NCBI GenBank assembly: GCA_012959435.1
Contig: DUDF01000031.1
Location: 1-34,089, forward strand
Reading direction: 5' to 3'
Length of the DNA stretch: 34,089 bases
Source of the DNA: Candidatus Poseidoniales archaeon
Lineage (GTDB): Archaea; Thermoplasmatota; Poseidoniia; Poseidoniales; Thalassarchaeaceae
The translations under genes and the position numbers were made by a program. The notes below the pieces were generated by a model that was given only the letters and a program-made list of their open reading frames with translations, had not been told where the DNA came from and made no database searches. This document shows, in pieces, positions 1-7,839 of the stretch. Every line of letters begins with the position of its first letter. Position 1 is the first letter of the stretch.

Positions 1-897
1 ATGAACGAAGGTACAGGAGTGGGTGGTCGAGCCTTAGCATCTCCAGCAGTACGCCAACGAGCCAAGGATGAAGGAATCGATCTCAACCAAGTTAGAGGTA
101 GTGGCCCGGCTGGTAGAATCAGTCATGCTGATTTAGATGCTCACAACGAAGTTGGTGAATCAGGAGGAGGTATCAAGTTCTCAGCACCGGGGGAACCCGC
201 CGATGGAACAACTGAAATTCCAATTGTAGGATTACGACGAAAGATTGCTGAACAAATGACAAAATCATATACTCAAATCCCTCACTTTTCATACTTTGAA
301 GAAGTTGATGTAACAGATTTGGAAGCATTGCGCCAATGGCTCAATGTGAATCGCACTGCGGACCAACCAAAACTCACCTACCTGCCTTTCATCATGCAAG
401 CATTAGTCAAACTGTTCAATGAGGGCCACCACGGCTGTAATGGCCATTACGAAGATGAAAGAGAAGTTCTCGTACTACACAATGCGGTAAACATCGGCAT
501 CGCAACAACCACTGAACGTGGACTCTATGTACCAGTAGTCAAAAATTGCGAAGCAAGAAACATTTGGGAACTTGGAAGTGAACTCGGTAGAGTAGCGGGT
601 GCAGCAAGAGATGGCACAGCCACACTCTCAGACCTTACTGGTTCGACCTTCACAATCACCTCACTAGGGAGAGATGGTGGATTAGGAGCGACACCAATTA
701 TCAATACCCCAGAAGTCGGGATTCTAGGAGTTCACAAGGCCATTGAAAGGCCAGTAGTAGTTGATGGGAAAATCACTATTCGCAGAATGATGAATCTCTC
801 CTCATCATGGGACCATCGAGTTGTTGATGGCGCCAATGGCGCCGCTTTAGTGCAAGGTTTGAAGCAACTTCTTGAGCACCCAACACAGATTCTTTGA
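1..897 (+). CDS. 2-oxoacid dehydrogenase E2 (dihydrolipoamide acyltransferase), 5' partial
   Basis: This is the C-terminal part of the E2 core enzyme, which moves acyl groups from lipoamide to CoA in a pyruvate- or branched-chain-type 2-oxoacid dehydrogenase complex. Residues about 11-48 form the peripheral subunit-binding domain (ASPAVRQRAKDEGID, then GSGPAGRI). A linker follows, then the catalytic domain from about 72 to 298, ending with the active-site signature DHRVVDG, in which H272 and D276 fit the family's HxxxDG motif. No lipoyl domain is present. It should lie upstream of the window, so the ATG at base 1 is probably an internal methionine. The stop is 10 nt before lpdA, and the Shine-Dalgarno sequence GAGGTG for lpdA overlaps this stop. 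Substrate (pyruvate, branched-chain or other) cannot be told from this part. The family call is secure. Confidence 0.93.
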   Translation: MNEGTGVGGRALASPAVRQRAKDEGIDLNQVRGSGPAGRISHADLDAHNEVGESGGGIKFSAPGEPADGTTEIPIVGLRRKIAEQMTKSYTQIPHFSYFEEVDVTDLEALRQWLNVNRTADQPKLTYLPFIMQALVKLFNEGHHGCNGHYEDEREVLVLHNAVNIGIATTTERGLYVPVVKNCEARNIWELGSELGRVAGAARDGTATLSDLTGSTFTITSLGRDGGLGATPIINTPEVGILGVHKAIERPVVVDGKITIRRMMNLSSSWDHRVVDGANGAALVQGLKQLLEHPTQIL

Positions 898-907
898 GGT
901 GAAATAG

Positions 908-2332
908 ATGGAACAAATTTCTTGCCAAGTTTTAGTGGTTGGCGCTGGACCTGGAGGCTATGTTGCTGCAATTCGAGCGGCTCAACTAGGACTCGATACA
1001 ATCATTGTCGAAGGTGACCGAGCAGGTGGGACCTGCTTGATTCGTGGTTGCATTCCATCAAAAGCAATTATTCACGCCGCTGAAAGATTTGAGTCGCTTA
1101 AATCACATCAAAGTGGACACATGGGGCTCAAAGTAGGTGGAGATGTTTCAATTGATATGCCTGCATTAGTTGATTGGAAAAATAAAATTGTTGACAAACT
1201 CAACAAAGGAGTTGAAGCCCTTCTCAAGGCCAACGGAGCGAGACTGATTGGTGGTTGGGCAACATTCCTTGATGGCAAAACCTGTAATGTGACTGATTCT
1301 GATGGCAACAAAATTGCTCACATTACAACAGAAAATGTAATTCTAGCAACTGGGTCTCAGCCAATTGAATTACCATTTATGCCCTACGATGAAGAAAACA
1401 TAATTTCTTCAACAGGTGCACTTGACTTGGATGAATTACCAGAAAAGATTGCTGTTATTGGGGGCGGATATATCGGCCTTGAACTTGGATGTGCCCTAAG
1501 AAAACTCGGTGTTGAGATTACGGTCATTGAAGGACTTGATACAGTTGTATCTATTTTTGACGCTGAAATTCGCCGACCACTAGAACGCTGGCTCAAGAAA
1601 AACAAAGTTACCGTTCACACAAATTGTTTGGCTCAAGGTGCTAAAATTAGTGATAACGGAGTTGAGTTATCTTGGAAAAACAAAGATGGGGATTTGGTTT
1701 CGGAAACCTTTGACAAAGTGCTTGTAACCGTTGGCCGTAAAGCCAATACAAATGGATGGGGTCTAGAAGAAATGGGAGTTAAAATGGATGACTCCGGTAG
1801 ATTTGTAGCAGTTGATTCTCAATGCAAAACCAATATGCGAGGGATTTATGCTATTGGAGACCTAAATGGTGAACCCCTTCTAGCCCACAAGGCAAGTGCA
1901 CAAGGAGAAATGGTTGCGGAAATAATTGCTGGTAAGAAGCGCAACTTTGAACCAGTTGCTATCCCAGCAATTGTCTTTACTGAACCTGAAATAGTCAGTG
2001 TTGGAATGAGCCCTGATGAAGCAACTGATGCAGGAGAAGAGATTATTGTTGGTAAATTCCCATTAGCAGCAAATGGTCGAGCCCTGACTCTCGAAGCAGA
2101 AAAAACCGGTGGGTTTGTTCGAGTCGTTGCTCGTGAATCAGATCACCTGATTCTAGGCATTCAAGCAGTGGGAAGTCATGTCGCCGAATTATCTGGGGCA
2201 TTTGTCTTAGCTCTTGAGATGGGTGCTGTCCTCGAAGATATTGCTGCAACTATCCATGCCCACCCAACAATGAGTGAAGCATTCCATGAAGGTGTGCTCA
2301 AGACATTAGGACACGCAATTCACACGATGTGA
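908..2332 (+). CDS. lpdA: Dihydrolipoamide dehydrogenase (E3)
   Basis: This flavoprotein reoxidises the dihydrolipoyl arm of the adjacent E2 with NAD+. At 474 aa it has the normal family length. Residues 12-17 are the FAD-binding GAGPGG, and Cys43 and Cys48 are the redox disulfide in GGTCLIRGCIPSK. A second Rossmann GxGxxG (IGGGYIGLELG) lies near 181-194, and an FAD-contacting AIGDLNGEPLLAHKA lies in the C-terminal half. The catalytic pair is His452 and Glu457 in HPTMSE. The usual spacer between the cysteines is LNVG or LNRG; here it is LIRG, so the normally conserved Asn is Ile. The ATG follows GAGGTG with a 6-nt spacing, which fixes the start. It lies between E2 and lipB, four bases before the latter, in a clear operon. 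Confidence 0.96.
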   Translation: MEQISCQVLVVGAGPGGYVAAIRAAQLGLDTIIVEGDRAGGTCLIRGCIPSKAIIHAAERFESLKSHQSGHMGLKVGGDVSIDMPALVDWKNKIVDKLNKGVEALLKANGARLIGGWATFLDGKTCNVTDSDGNKIAHITTENVILATGSQPIELPFMPYDEENIISSTGALDLDELPEKIAVIGGGYIGLELGCALRKLGVEITVIEGLDTVVSIFDAEIRRPLERWLKKNKVTVHTNCLAQGAKISDNGVELSWKNKDGDLVSETFDKVLVTVGRKANTNGWGLEEMGVKMDDSGRFVAVDSQCKTNMRGIYAIGDLNGEPLLAHKASAQGEMVAEIIAGKKRNFEPVAIPAIVFTEPEIVSVGMSPDEATDAGEEIIVGKFPLAANGRALTLEAEKTGGFVRVVARESDHLILGIQAVGSHVAELSGAFVLALEMGAVLEDIAATIHAHPTMSEAFHEGVLKTLGHAIHTM

Positions 2333-2336
2333 TGAA

Positions 2337-3005
2337 ATGCGTCAATTCAATGTCATTCTGGCTGGGGTCGTTGACCACGAAATTGTTGCATCAGAAATGA
2401 AACGACTTCAAAAATTACGCATCAATAATGAGATACCTGACACTCTAATTCTAGTTGAACACCCTGAAGTTGTAACGATTGGCCCAAAGGCAAAAAAAGA
2501 TGGTGTGGAGGTCCCACAACAATTTGCGACATCACCTATAGACCGAGGTGGTGGAGTTACTTGGCATGGACCAGGACAAATCGTAGCATACCCGATTTTC
2601 CTTTGGGATTTAGATGGTGAAAAGAATGTTTCCTCGATAATTCAGTTGCTAGAAGAATGGATAATCAATGTATTACGGCCATTAGGAATAATTGGTGAAA
2701 GAGACAAGCGAATGCAAGGCATATGGAAAGATGGGCACAAATTTTCAAGTGTCGGATTAAATTTTCTAAAATGGGTCAGTCGACATGGACTAACTATCAA
2801 CTACAACACACCGGATGGGAGGGTAGAGGGATTAGCAGGTTGTGGACTCCCATCTGGCACCACCACCTCACTTAGTGCCTTAGGTGAGCAAGGACTTACT
2901 CGTGAAATCTTAGAAGCGATGTTAATCTCATCAGCACAAACTAGTCTCAACCGAACTGCTGCGCAATTCAGTTGCCAATCAGGTAACCCGCCATGGTCTA
3001 ATTGA
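2337..3005 (+). CDS. lipB: Octanoyl-[carrier protein]:protein N-octanoyltransferase LipB
   Basis: LipB transfers octanoate from acyl carrier protein to the lipoyl-domain lysine; LipA then inserts sulfur. The 222-aa protein carries the family signature RGGGVTWHGPGQ (70-81), the GIWKDGHKFSSVG segment with catalytic Lys135, and the catalytic Cys169 in GLAGCGLPSG. Length is normal for the family. The start lies 4 nt after the lpdA stop, so it is almost certainly co-transcribed with E2 and E3, and the obvious client is the E2 lipoyl domain of the same operon. LipA is not in the window. LplA-type ligases are the alternative lipoylation enzymes, but the Cys/Lys pair favours LipB. Confidence 0.94.
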   Translation: MRQFNVILAGVVDHEIVASEMKRLQKLRINNEIPDTLILVEHPEVVTIGPKAKKDGVEVPQQFATSPIDRGGGVTWHGPGQIVAYPIFLWDLDGEKNVSSIIQLLEEWIINVLRPLGIIGERDKRMQGIWKDGHKFSSVGLNFLKWVSRHGLTINYNTPDGRVEGLAGCGLPSGTTTSLSALGEQGLTREILEAMLISSAQTSLNRTAAQFSCQSGNPPWSN

Positions 3006-3006
3006 T

Positions 3007-3780
3007 ATGCGAAGGTTTGAGAACGACGCCCCACAACGAAAAGCCATGATGCGCTCAAGTAACCCCTATCTGAATGACGAATCATTTGGATTTGGCACAA
3101 CTGAATCAAGAATGACTCTTGAGGGAGTAGCCAATAAGACCATGTTATTGCTTGGAATCTGTGTTGTCACAGCAACATTTTCTTGGATTACAATGATTAA
3201 TAATCCGGGATTAGGGACCATTTTATTCTTTTTAGGAGTAATTGGTTCATTGGTTGCAGCAATTTCAATGTATTTCATCAACAAGGAATATGCAGTTTAT
3301 GTCGGACCGATTTACGCTGCTTTAGAGGGCTTGGTACTTGGGCCAATATCTGGAATCTTTGAAACTATGTACAGTGGGATTATTCTGCAAGCAGTAGCTC
3401 TCACCTTTGGACTGTTTTTGATTATGCTAGTAATCTATCGCGCTCGCCTCATCAAGCCAACGGAAAACTTCAGAATTGCAATTGCATCAGCAATGGGAGC
3501 AGTTTTCATGATTTACATGGTATCATTCATTCTAGCAATTGCAACCCCTTACCAGATACCATATATCCATGGTAATGGAATAGTGGGGATTGGATTCTCT
3601 TTGGTGGTGATTGGAATAGCATCCCTAACCTTCGTAATGGATTTCGATTTCATCGAGAAGGGTGTTGAACAAGGTGCCCCGAAGCACCTTGAATGGTATG
3701 CAGCGTTTGGATTAATGATTACATTAGTCTGGCTTTACCTTGAACTACTCAGACTTCTATCAAAATTGCGTTCACGCTGA
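3007..3780 (+). CDS. Bax inhibitor-1 / YccA-like multi-pass membrane protein
   Basis: This 257-aa integral membrane protein has a hydrophilic N-terminus of about 35 residues followed by some seven hydrophobic segments. The layout, an early VVTATFSWI helix, a GPIYAALEGLVLG helix, and a C-terminal DFDFIEKG, then WYAAFGLMITLVWLYLELL, matches the Bax1-I/YccA-like family. Eukaryotic relatives act as calcium-leak or stress-related channels; prokaryotic roles are poorly settled. The acidic residues in DFDFIEKG lie in the region where the family keeps pH-sensing aspartates. It begins one base after the lipB stop (TGATATG), so it rides at the end of the lipoate operon without an obvious functional link. 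Family call is fairly sure, function is not. Confidence 0.82.
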   Translation: MRRFENDAPQRKAMMRSSNPYLNDESFGFGTTESRMTLEGVANKTMLLLGICVVTATFSWITMINNPGLGTILFFLGVIGSLVAAISMYFINKEYAVYVGPIYAALEGLVLGPISGIFETMYSGIILQAVALTFGLFLIMLVIYRARLIKPTENFRIAIASAMGAVFMIYMVSFILAIATPYQIPYIHGNGIVGIGFSLVVIGIASLTFVMDFDFIEKGVEQGAPKHLEWYAAFGLMITLVWLYLELLRLLSKLRSR

Positions 3781-3862
3781 ACGACTAACGTCAACTGTCG
3801 GCTAAGGTAACCTCAGGTAGCCTGTGCGAGGTTTCATGTCCTGAGACAGATTCCACAATCTA
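3781..3862 (+). other. Intergenic gap with overlapping inverted repeats
   Basis: This 82-bp gap separates the lipoate operon from the aminotransferase gene. It holds an almost palindromic AGGTAACCT at 3806-3813, followed closely by AGGTAGCCT. It also holds an inverted repeat CTCAGG (3812-3817) / CCTGAG (3840-3845) and an outer CTGT/ACAG pair. These could fold as a leader hairpin for the aminotransferase or act as an operator. It does not fold as a tRNA cloverleaf: there is no acceptor stem and no T-loop sequence. Confidence 0.3.
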
Positions 3863-5023
3863 ATGGAAGACCACCCACTCTCACCAAATCTCGGCGAATC
3901 AGTAGGTGGTGGTGAATTCCCCCCCATTGACTACTTGGAGTGGTATGTCCCTAGATTACAGGCAGGGGTAAGCCATGACCTGTCACAATCCGGTTTCCAT
4001 TTCCCATGGGATTGGCAGAAGTTGTCTGGTGGGAAAATGCCTGCCGACTTAACAAATCCATTTACCGAAACCCCTCTTGACGCACGCGAGTGGGTTGCGA
4101 AACGCGAGGGCGTCAAACCATCTCAAGTAGCTGGCGGTCATGGCGTGAGTCAATCCCTAGTGTTTGCACTTCTGTCAGTCATGAATCCAGAGAAACCGAG
4201 GAAAGTTGCGGTTGAAATGCCATCGTACGCACCTGTATCTCAGTTCCCACGTGCGCTTGGTTGTGAAGTGCTTCCATTTTGGAGAGGGCCGAAAAATTCC
4301 GATGATTGCGGTTCATGGAGAATAGACCGAGACTCTTTGCAATCAATCATTGATGATGTGTGTGCAGTGATAACGACCCCTGTCCAGAACCCTACTGGAT
4401 GGATGATGGACGAAGATGATCAACAATGGTTGTCTGACATTTGTAGTGACAATGATGTGGGATTGATTTCAGATGAAGTTTACCTCGATACTACAAAAGG
4501 TACCCCACACTATCGACCAATGCACAAATACGGACCACACTGTGTATCAGTTAATTCTCTGACCAAATGCTATGGGCTGGGGCCCCTACGAATGGGTTGG
4601 ATTATTGGTTCCGAAAAAACCGCTACAAACGCACTGCGAGTGATGAATAATATGCAAGGCATGTTGGCTACTCCGTCACTTCGCCTTGCGGAAATGGCTT
4701 GGCCCTATCTTGATGAACCACTAGCATTGATAGAAAAAAGAAGGGAGACTAATCTACAGCACCTCATTGATGTATTATCTGCAAATAGCATTGAATGGAA
4801 GCCGCCACCAACTGGAATCTTCGGATGTATCCCACTCCCTCCATATGTGGATTGTCAGCGCTTCGTTGAAGATATCTGCTCAAAGCACGGAGTACTAGCA
4901 ACACCGGCATTGATGTTCTCATCTAAACTCCCAAACATGGTACGAGTCGCTTGGGGAGGAGAGCCAGAAGCATTTGTAGCAGCTATGGATGCATTTGATT
5001 CCTGTTTACAAGAGTTGAAATGA
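3863..5023 (+). CDS. PLP-dependent aminotransferase, class I/II
   Basis: This 386-aa protein is a fold-type I aminotransferase that uses pyridoxal phosphate. Visible landmarks are Tyr122 in PSYAPV, the NPTG motif at 176-179, the DEVY motif (D204, Y207) that positions the PLP ring nitrogen and oxygen, and Lys235 in NSLTKCYGLGPLRMG as the Schiff-base lysine. A late Arg in NMVRVAWGG is the likely carboxylate-binding arginine. It is not a close match I can name to aspartate, histidinol-phosphate or LL-DAP aminotransferases, so the substrate is open. The start ATG (taATGg) has no clear Shine-Dalgarno sequence and follows an 82-bp gap with inverted repeats. ubiX follows 21 bp downstream and is probably co-transcribed. 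Confidence 0.88.
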   Translation: MEDHPLSPNLGESVGGGEFPPIDYLEWYVPRLQAGVSHDLSQSGFHFPWDWQKLSGGKMPADLTNPFTETPLDAREWVAKREGVKPSQVAGGHGVSQSLVFALLSVMNPEKPRKVAVEMPSYAPVSQFPRALGCEVLPFWRGPKNSDDCGSWRIDRDSLQSIIDDVCAVITTPVQNPTGWMMDEDDQQWLSDICSDNDVGLISDEVYLDTTKGTPHYRPMHKYGPHCVSVNSLTKCYGLGPLRMGWIIGSEKTATNALRVMNNMQGMLATPSLRLAEMAWPYLDEPLALIEKRRETNLQHLIDVLSANSIEWKPPPTGIFGCIPLPPYVDCQRFVEDICSKHGVLATPALMFSSKLPNMVRVAWGGEPEAFVAAMDAFDSCLQELK

Positions 5024-5044
5024 GGTAGAGGTCAGGGAGAAACG

Positions 5045-5665
5045 ATGCCATCAGCAGTATTAGCCATCAGTGGTGCTAGCGGGGCTCGCTACGGTGCTCG
5101 CCTTCTTGAGATATTGACTCAATCTGGATGGGATATTAATCTCATTATCAGCCGCGAGGGCGCCATCAATCTCGACCTAGAATGTGGGGTCACCCCCCAA
5201 GAACTTGCTACGCAGCATGGTGCTCTACTAGAAAACAACGATAATTTAGCGGCAAAATCAGCCTCCGGCTCAGCAAAATTTGACGCTTACATCATCTGCC
5301 CTGCATCAGGAACAACGATTTCAAAATTAGCAGCAGGAATTAGTGACAACCTAATCACTCGTTCAGGCATGGTCGCCTTGAAGGAAAGAAGGAAACTCAT
5401 TGTCGTCCCCCGCGAAACACCATACGCAACCGTACAACTTGAAAATATGGCAAAACTTTCTGGTTATGGTGTAGTAGTTCTTCCAGCGAATCCAGGATAC
5501 TACAACAATCCACAATCAATAGATGATTTAGTTGACTTCGTAATAGCACGTATCCTTGACCAGTTAGATGTTGAACATCAATTATCACAAAGATGGACTG
5601 GCGGAGAGGTTACATTGGCCGAGTCAGCATATACTGACTCAACTACTTTGACTGAATTTGAATAG
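5045..5665 (+). CDS. ubiX: UbiX-family flavin prenyltransferase
   Basis: UbiX attaches a dimethylallyl group to FMN to make prenylated FMN, the cofactor of UbiD decarboxylases. The protein has the N-terminal nucleotide loop ISGASGARYG (8-17), the PASGTTISKLAAGISDNL segment (86-103) typical of the active site, RETPY (123-127), and a late PANPGYYNNP that stands for the usual MPPxPAFY-like element. At 206 aa it is slightly longer than usual, with an acidic tail of about 15 residues. A strong SD (GGGAG) sits 6 nt before the ATG. No UbiD partner is in the window, so the client decarboxylase must be elsewhere. The neighbouring aminotransferase gives no obvious pathway. Confidence 0.9.
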   Translation: MPSAVLAISGASGARYGARLLEILTQSGWDINLIISREGAINLDLECGVTPQELATQHGALLENNDNLAAKSASGSAKFDAYIICPASGTTISKLAAGISDNLITRSGMVALKERRKLIVVPRETPYATVQLENMAKLSGYGVVVLPANPGYYNNPQSIDDLVDFVIARILDQLDVEHQLSQRWTGGEVTLAESAYTDSTTLTEFE

Positions 5666-5722
5666 TAAAATGAAACACACCTTTTGGGGTTGGGTTGATG
5701 AAGGACCTAGTCCCACGGAGTG

Positions 5723-7519
5723 ATGAGTAACATGGGATACGCAGAGATGACTTCAGCAGAATTGACTGCTGAGTTAAAACGTCTTAATCTCCCAAGTAGT
5801 GGGAATAAAGATGAAAAACTTGCCCGCTTGCAAAAAAATGAGAAGACGGAATCTTCTGTTTTAGAACAAGAAGTTCTGGATGCTGTATTAGTCGCAGAAA
5901 CCTCTGAAGATTCTTCCCTTGCAAGCCGGATGAAAGCGAACAGAGAAGTATTTGGAACTCAAATCCCAATGTTTGGGATTTTGGTTGTAACACTATTACT
6001 TCTTAGCATTGCAGGTGGCGGGATTCTAGGACTACCTGCACTAATGTCTTGGCTAGAAGATGACCCAGAATATACACTAATTGATTTTGACCCTGCTCAA
6101 GCACGGGATAGGGCCAACCACCTAGTTGACCTAGGCCACCCACAATGGGATGGGAGAATGTCTGGTAGTCAAGAAGAACTAGCAGCAGCAGAATCAAACA
6201 AACAAAATTTCACCGAATATGGAATGTCAGCCACCATTGAAGTATTTGATGTACCGATGTTTGAAATCCAATCAGACCCAAGAATTCACTACTGTATACC
6301 AGGTGATTATTCACCATTTCCAAATCCGAATCCTTGCGGAATAGACGCTCAAGCAACAAGGGTGGAATTCCAACACCGCTTCGACTATGTCATCCAAGGT
6401 TACAGTGGCACTGGGAACTACCAATTTGGTGATGACCTAAATATCGTCAATTTATCAAATGGAAGTGATGACACTTTGTGGTCTCAAGCTACTGGAGAAG
6501 TTGGAATGGTATGGGGCTCTGCAGGAGTAGCAAGTAACACAGATATCTACGCTAAAGCAATAAAGAACGATTTAGCGGCTCTTTTCCTTGTAAATGTGAA
6601 GTATAACTGTAACAAAGTTGTTGCTGACGATTGTGTTCCAATTTTCAAAACAGTTGACATTGAAGGATTGATGGACCAAACAGGAGGAAACCTTCCAGAA
6701 ACAATTCCATTCGTTCAACTGTCAAAAAAGATGGGTGAAGAACTTAGTGATTTGTTTGAACAAAGAGAAACAAACGATGTGAAAATAGGTATTGAGATTG
6801 ATGTTGACAACCAAGGCACGAGGCCAGTAAGAGTCCCATGTGGAATTATCCAAGGGGATGATGACAAATTGATTATCTTCGGCGCTCACCACGATACAGT
6901 ATACAATGGACCAGGTGCTATTGATGATACATCAGGAACGGCTTCAGTTCTAGAGTTAGCAAGGCAGTTTGGAATTATGTATGGTGACTTGGGAACACCA
7001 AAACACACCATTAAGTTCTGCACATGGGGTGGTGAAGAGGAAGGATTACATGGCTCAAAAGCATGGGTTGAGAAATACCAAAAAACCTTGGCTGACAACC
7101 TTATTATCTACATTAATTTAGATATGAATCATGTTGATAGAGACGCTGAAAGAGGTAATAGCCTCACTCTTTTCGGCAATTATCAAAGTGATGTTGACCA
7201 AGTCAAGAACATCGTTTCATTGCTAAAATCACAACGTCCAGAATTGACTTCAAATTACACCATCAACATCAGGACCCTGGATGGTGCTAAAAATACTGAA
7301 ACTGGGATGCCGTATAATTCAGATCACGGTCCTTTCGTCTATGATACAGTACAGGATGATAATGACAAAACGGGACATGCCCTAGTCTGCTATGGCTCAG
7401 GCTCGTATGAATATCACACTTATGCAGATGATATGACTCGCTTCAACGAGGAAAGTTTAGCGATTAGTTCCATCGTCTATGGCACCTATGCAAGATACCT
7501 TGCGTGGGGAGAAGTATGA
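5723..7519 (+). CDS. Membrane-anchored M28-family zinc peptidase with N-terminal SAP-like domain
   Basis: Residues about 10-38 read as a SAP-like helix-extended-loop-helix (SAELTAELKRLNLPSSGNK). After an acidic linker comes one transmembrane helix (about 83-107), then a large domain with a protease-associated-like insert and an M28 peptidase core. Metal and catalytic residues are visible (numbered from the GTG at 5720): His390/Asp392 in AHHD, Asp402/403 in AIDDTSG, Glu439/440 in GGEEEGLHGS, Asp468 in INLDMN, His536 in SDHGPF. Family knowledge predicts aminopeptidase or carboxypeptidase activity with two zinc ions. The topology implies a cytosolic SAP domain and an external peptidase. Starts at GTG 5720, ATG 5723, 5732 and 5747 are all possible. 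It heads a run with a parvulin and a trypsin-like protease. Confidence 0.88.
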   Translation: MSNMGYAEMTSAELTAELKRLNLPSSGNKDEKLARLQKNEKTESSVLEQEVLDAVLVAETSEDSSLASRMKANREVFGTQIPMFGILVVTLLLLSIAGGGILGLPALMSWLEDDPEYTLIDFDPAQARDRANHLVDLGHPQWDGRMSGSQEELAAAESNKQNFTEYGMSATIEVFDVPMFEIQSDPRIHYCIPGDYSPFPNPNPCGIDAQATRVEFQHRFDYVIQGYSGTGNYQFGDDLNIVNLSNGSDDTLWSQATGEVGMVWGSAGVASNTDIYAKAIKNDLAALFLVNVKYNCNKVVADDCVPIFKTVDIEGLMDQTGGNLPETIPFVQLSKKMGEELSDLFEQRETNDVKIGIEIDVDNQGTRPVRVPCGIIQGDDDKLIIFGAHHDTVYNGPGAIDDTSGTASVLELARQFGIMYGDLGTPKHTIKFCTWGGEEEGLHGSKAWVEKYQKTLADNLIIYINLDMNHVDRDAERGNSLTLFGNYQSDVDQVKNIVSLLKSQRPELTSNYTINIRTLDGAKNTETGMPYNSDHGPFVYDTVQDDNDKTGHALVCYGSGSYEYHTYADDMTRFNEESLAISSIVYGTYARYLAWGEV

Positions 7520-7536
7520 GAATGGGGTCTGATTAG

Positions 7537-7836
7537 ATGGCAATAAAAAGAGCGCATGCGAGTCACATTTTGATTGCTAGTAAATCTCAAGCAATGCAAA
7601 TCGTTGAGAAGATTACTGCTGCTAGAAAGCCTCACAAAGAATTCCAAAAAATGGCTCGTAAACATTCTTCATGCCCATCTGGCTCAAAGGGTGGTGACTT
7701 GGGATGGTTCCACTACAAACAGATGGTTCCTGATTTCTCAAAAAAGGTCTGGGAGCAAGACCTGAAAGCGATTGATGGCTTCATCAAAACTGGTTTTGGC
7801 TATCACATTATTTGGGTTCATGAGCGAGATGAATAA
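7537..7836 (+). CDS. Parvulin-type peptidyl-prolyl cis-trans isomerase
   Basis: This is a single-domain 99-aa parvulin, the size of E. coli PpiC. It shows the N-terminal SHILI strand, the ARKHSSCPSGSKGGDLGWF signature, the QMVPDFSKKVW helix and the C-terminal FGYHIIWVHER strand holding the second conserved His. It catalyses Xaa-Pro isomerisation and so helps fold proteins. There is no signal peptide, so it should be cytosolic. It lies 17 bp after the M28 peptidase and 3 bp before the trypsin-like protease, so the three are very probably one transcript. A role in folding the neighbouring exported proteins before or during export is an inference only. Confidence 0.95.
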   Translation: MAIKRAHASHILIASKSQAMQIVEKITAARKPHKEFQKMARKHSSCPSGSKGGDLGWFHYKQMVPDFSKKVWEQDLKAIDGFIKTGFGYHIIWVHERDE

Positions 7837-7839
7837 ATC

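Noticed and set aside
3781-3862. Possible tRNA or small RNA in the gap before the aminotransferase
   Set aside because: Inverted repeats are present, but there is no acceptor stem, anticodon arm or T-loop sequence; reported only as a leader or operator candidate.
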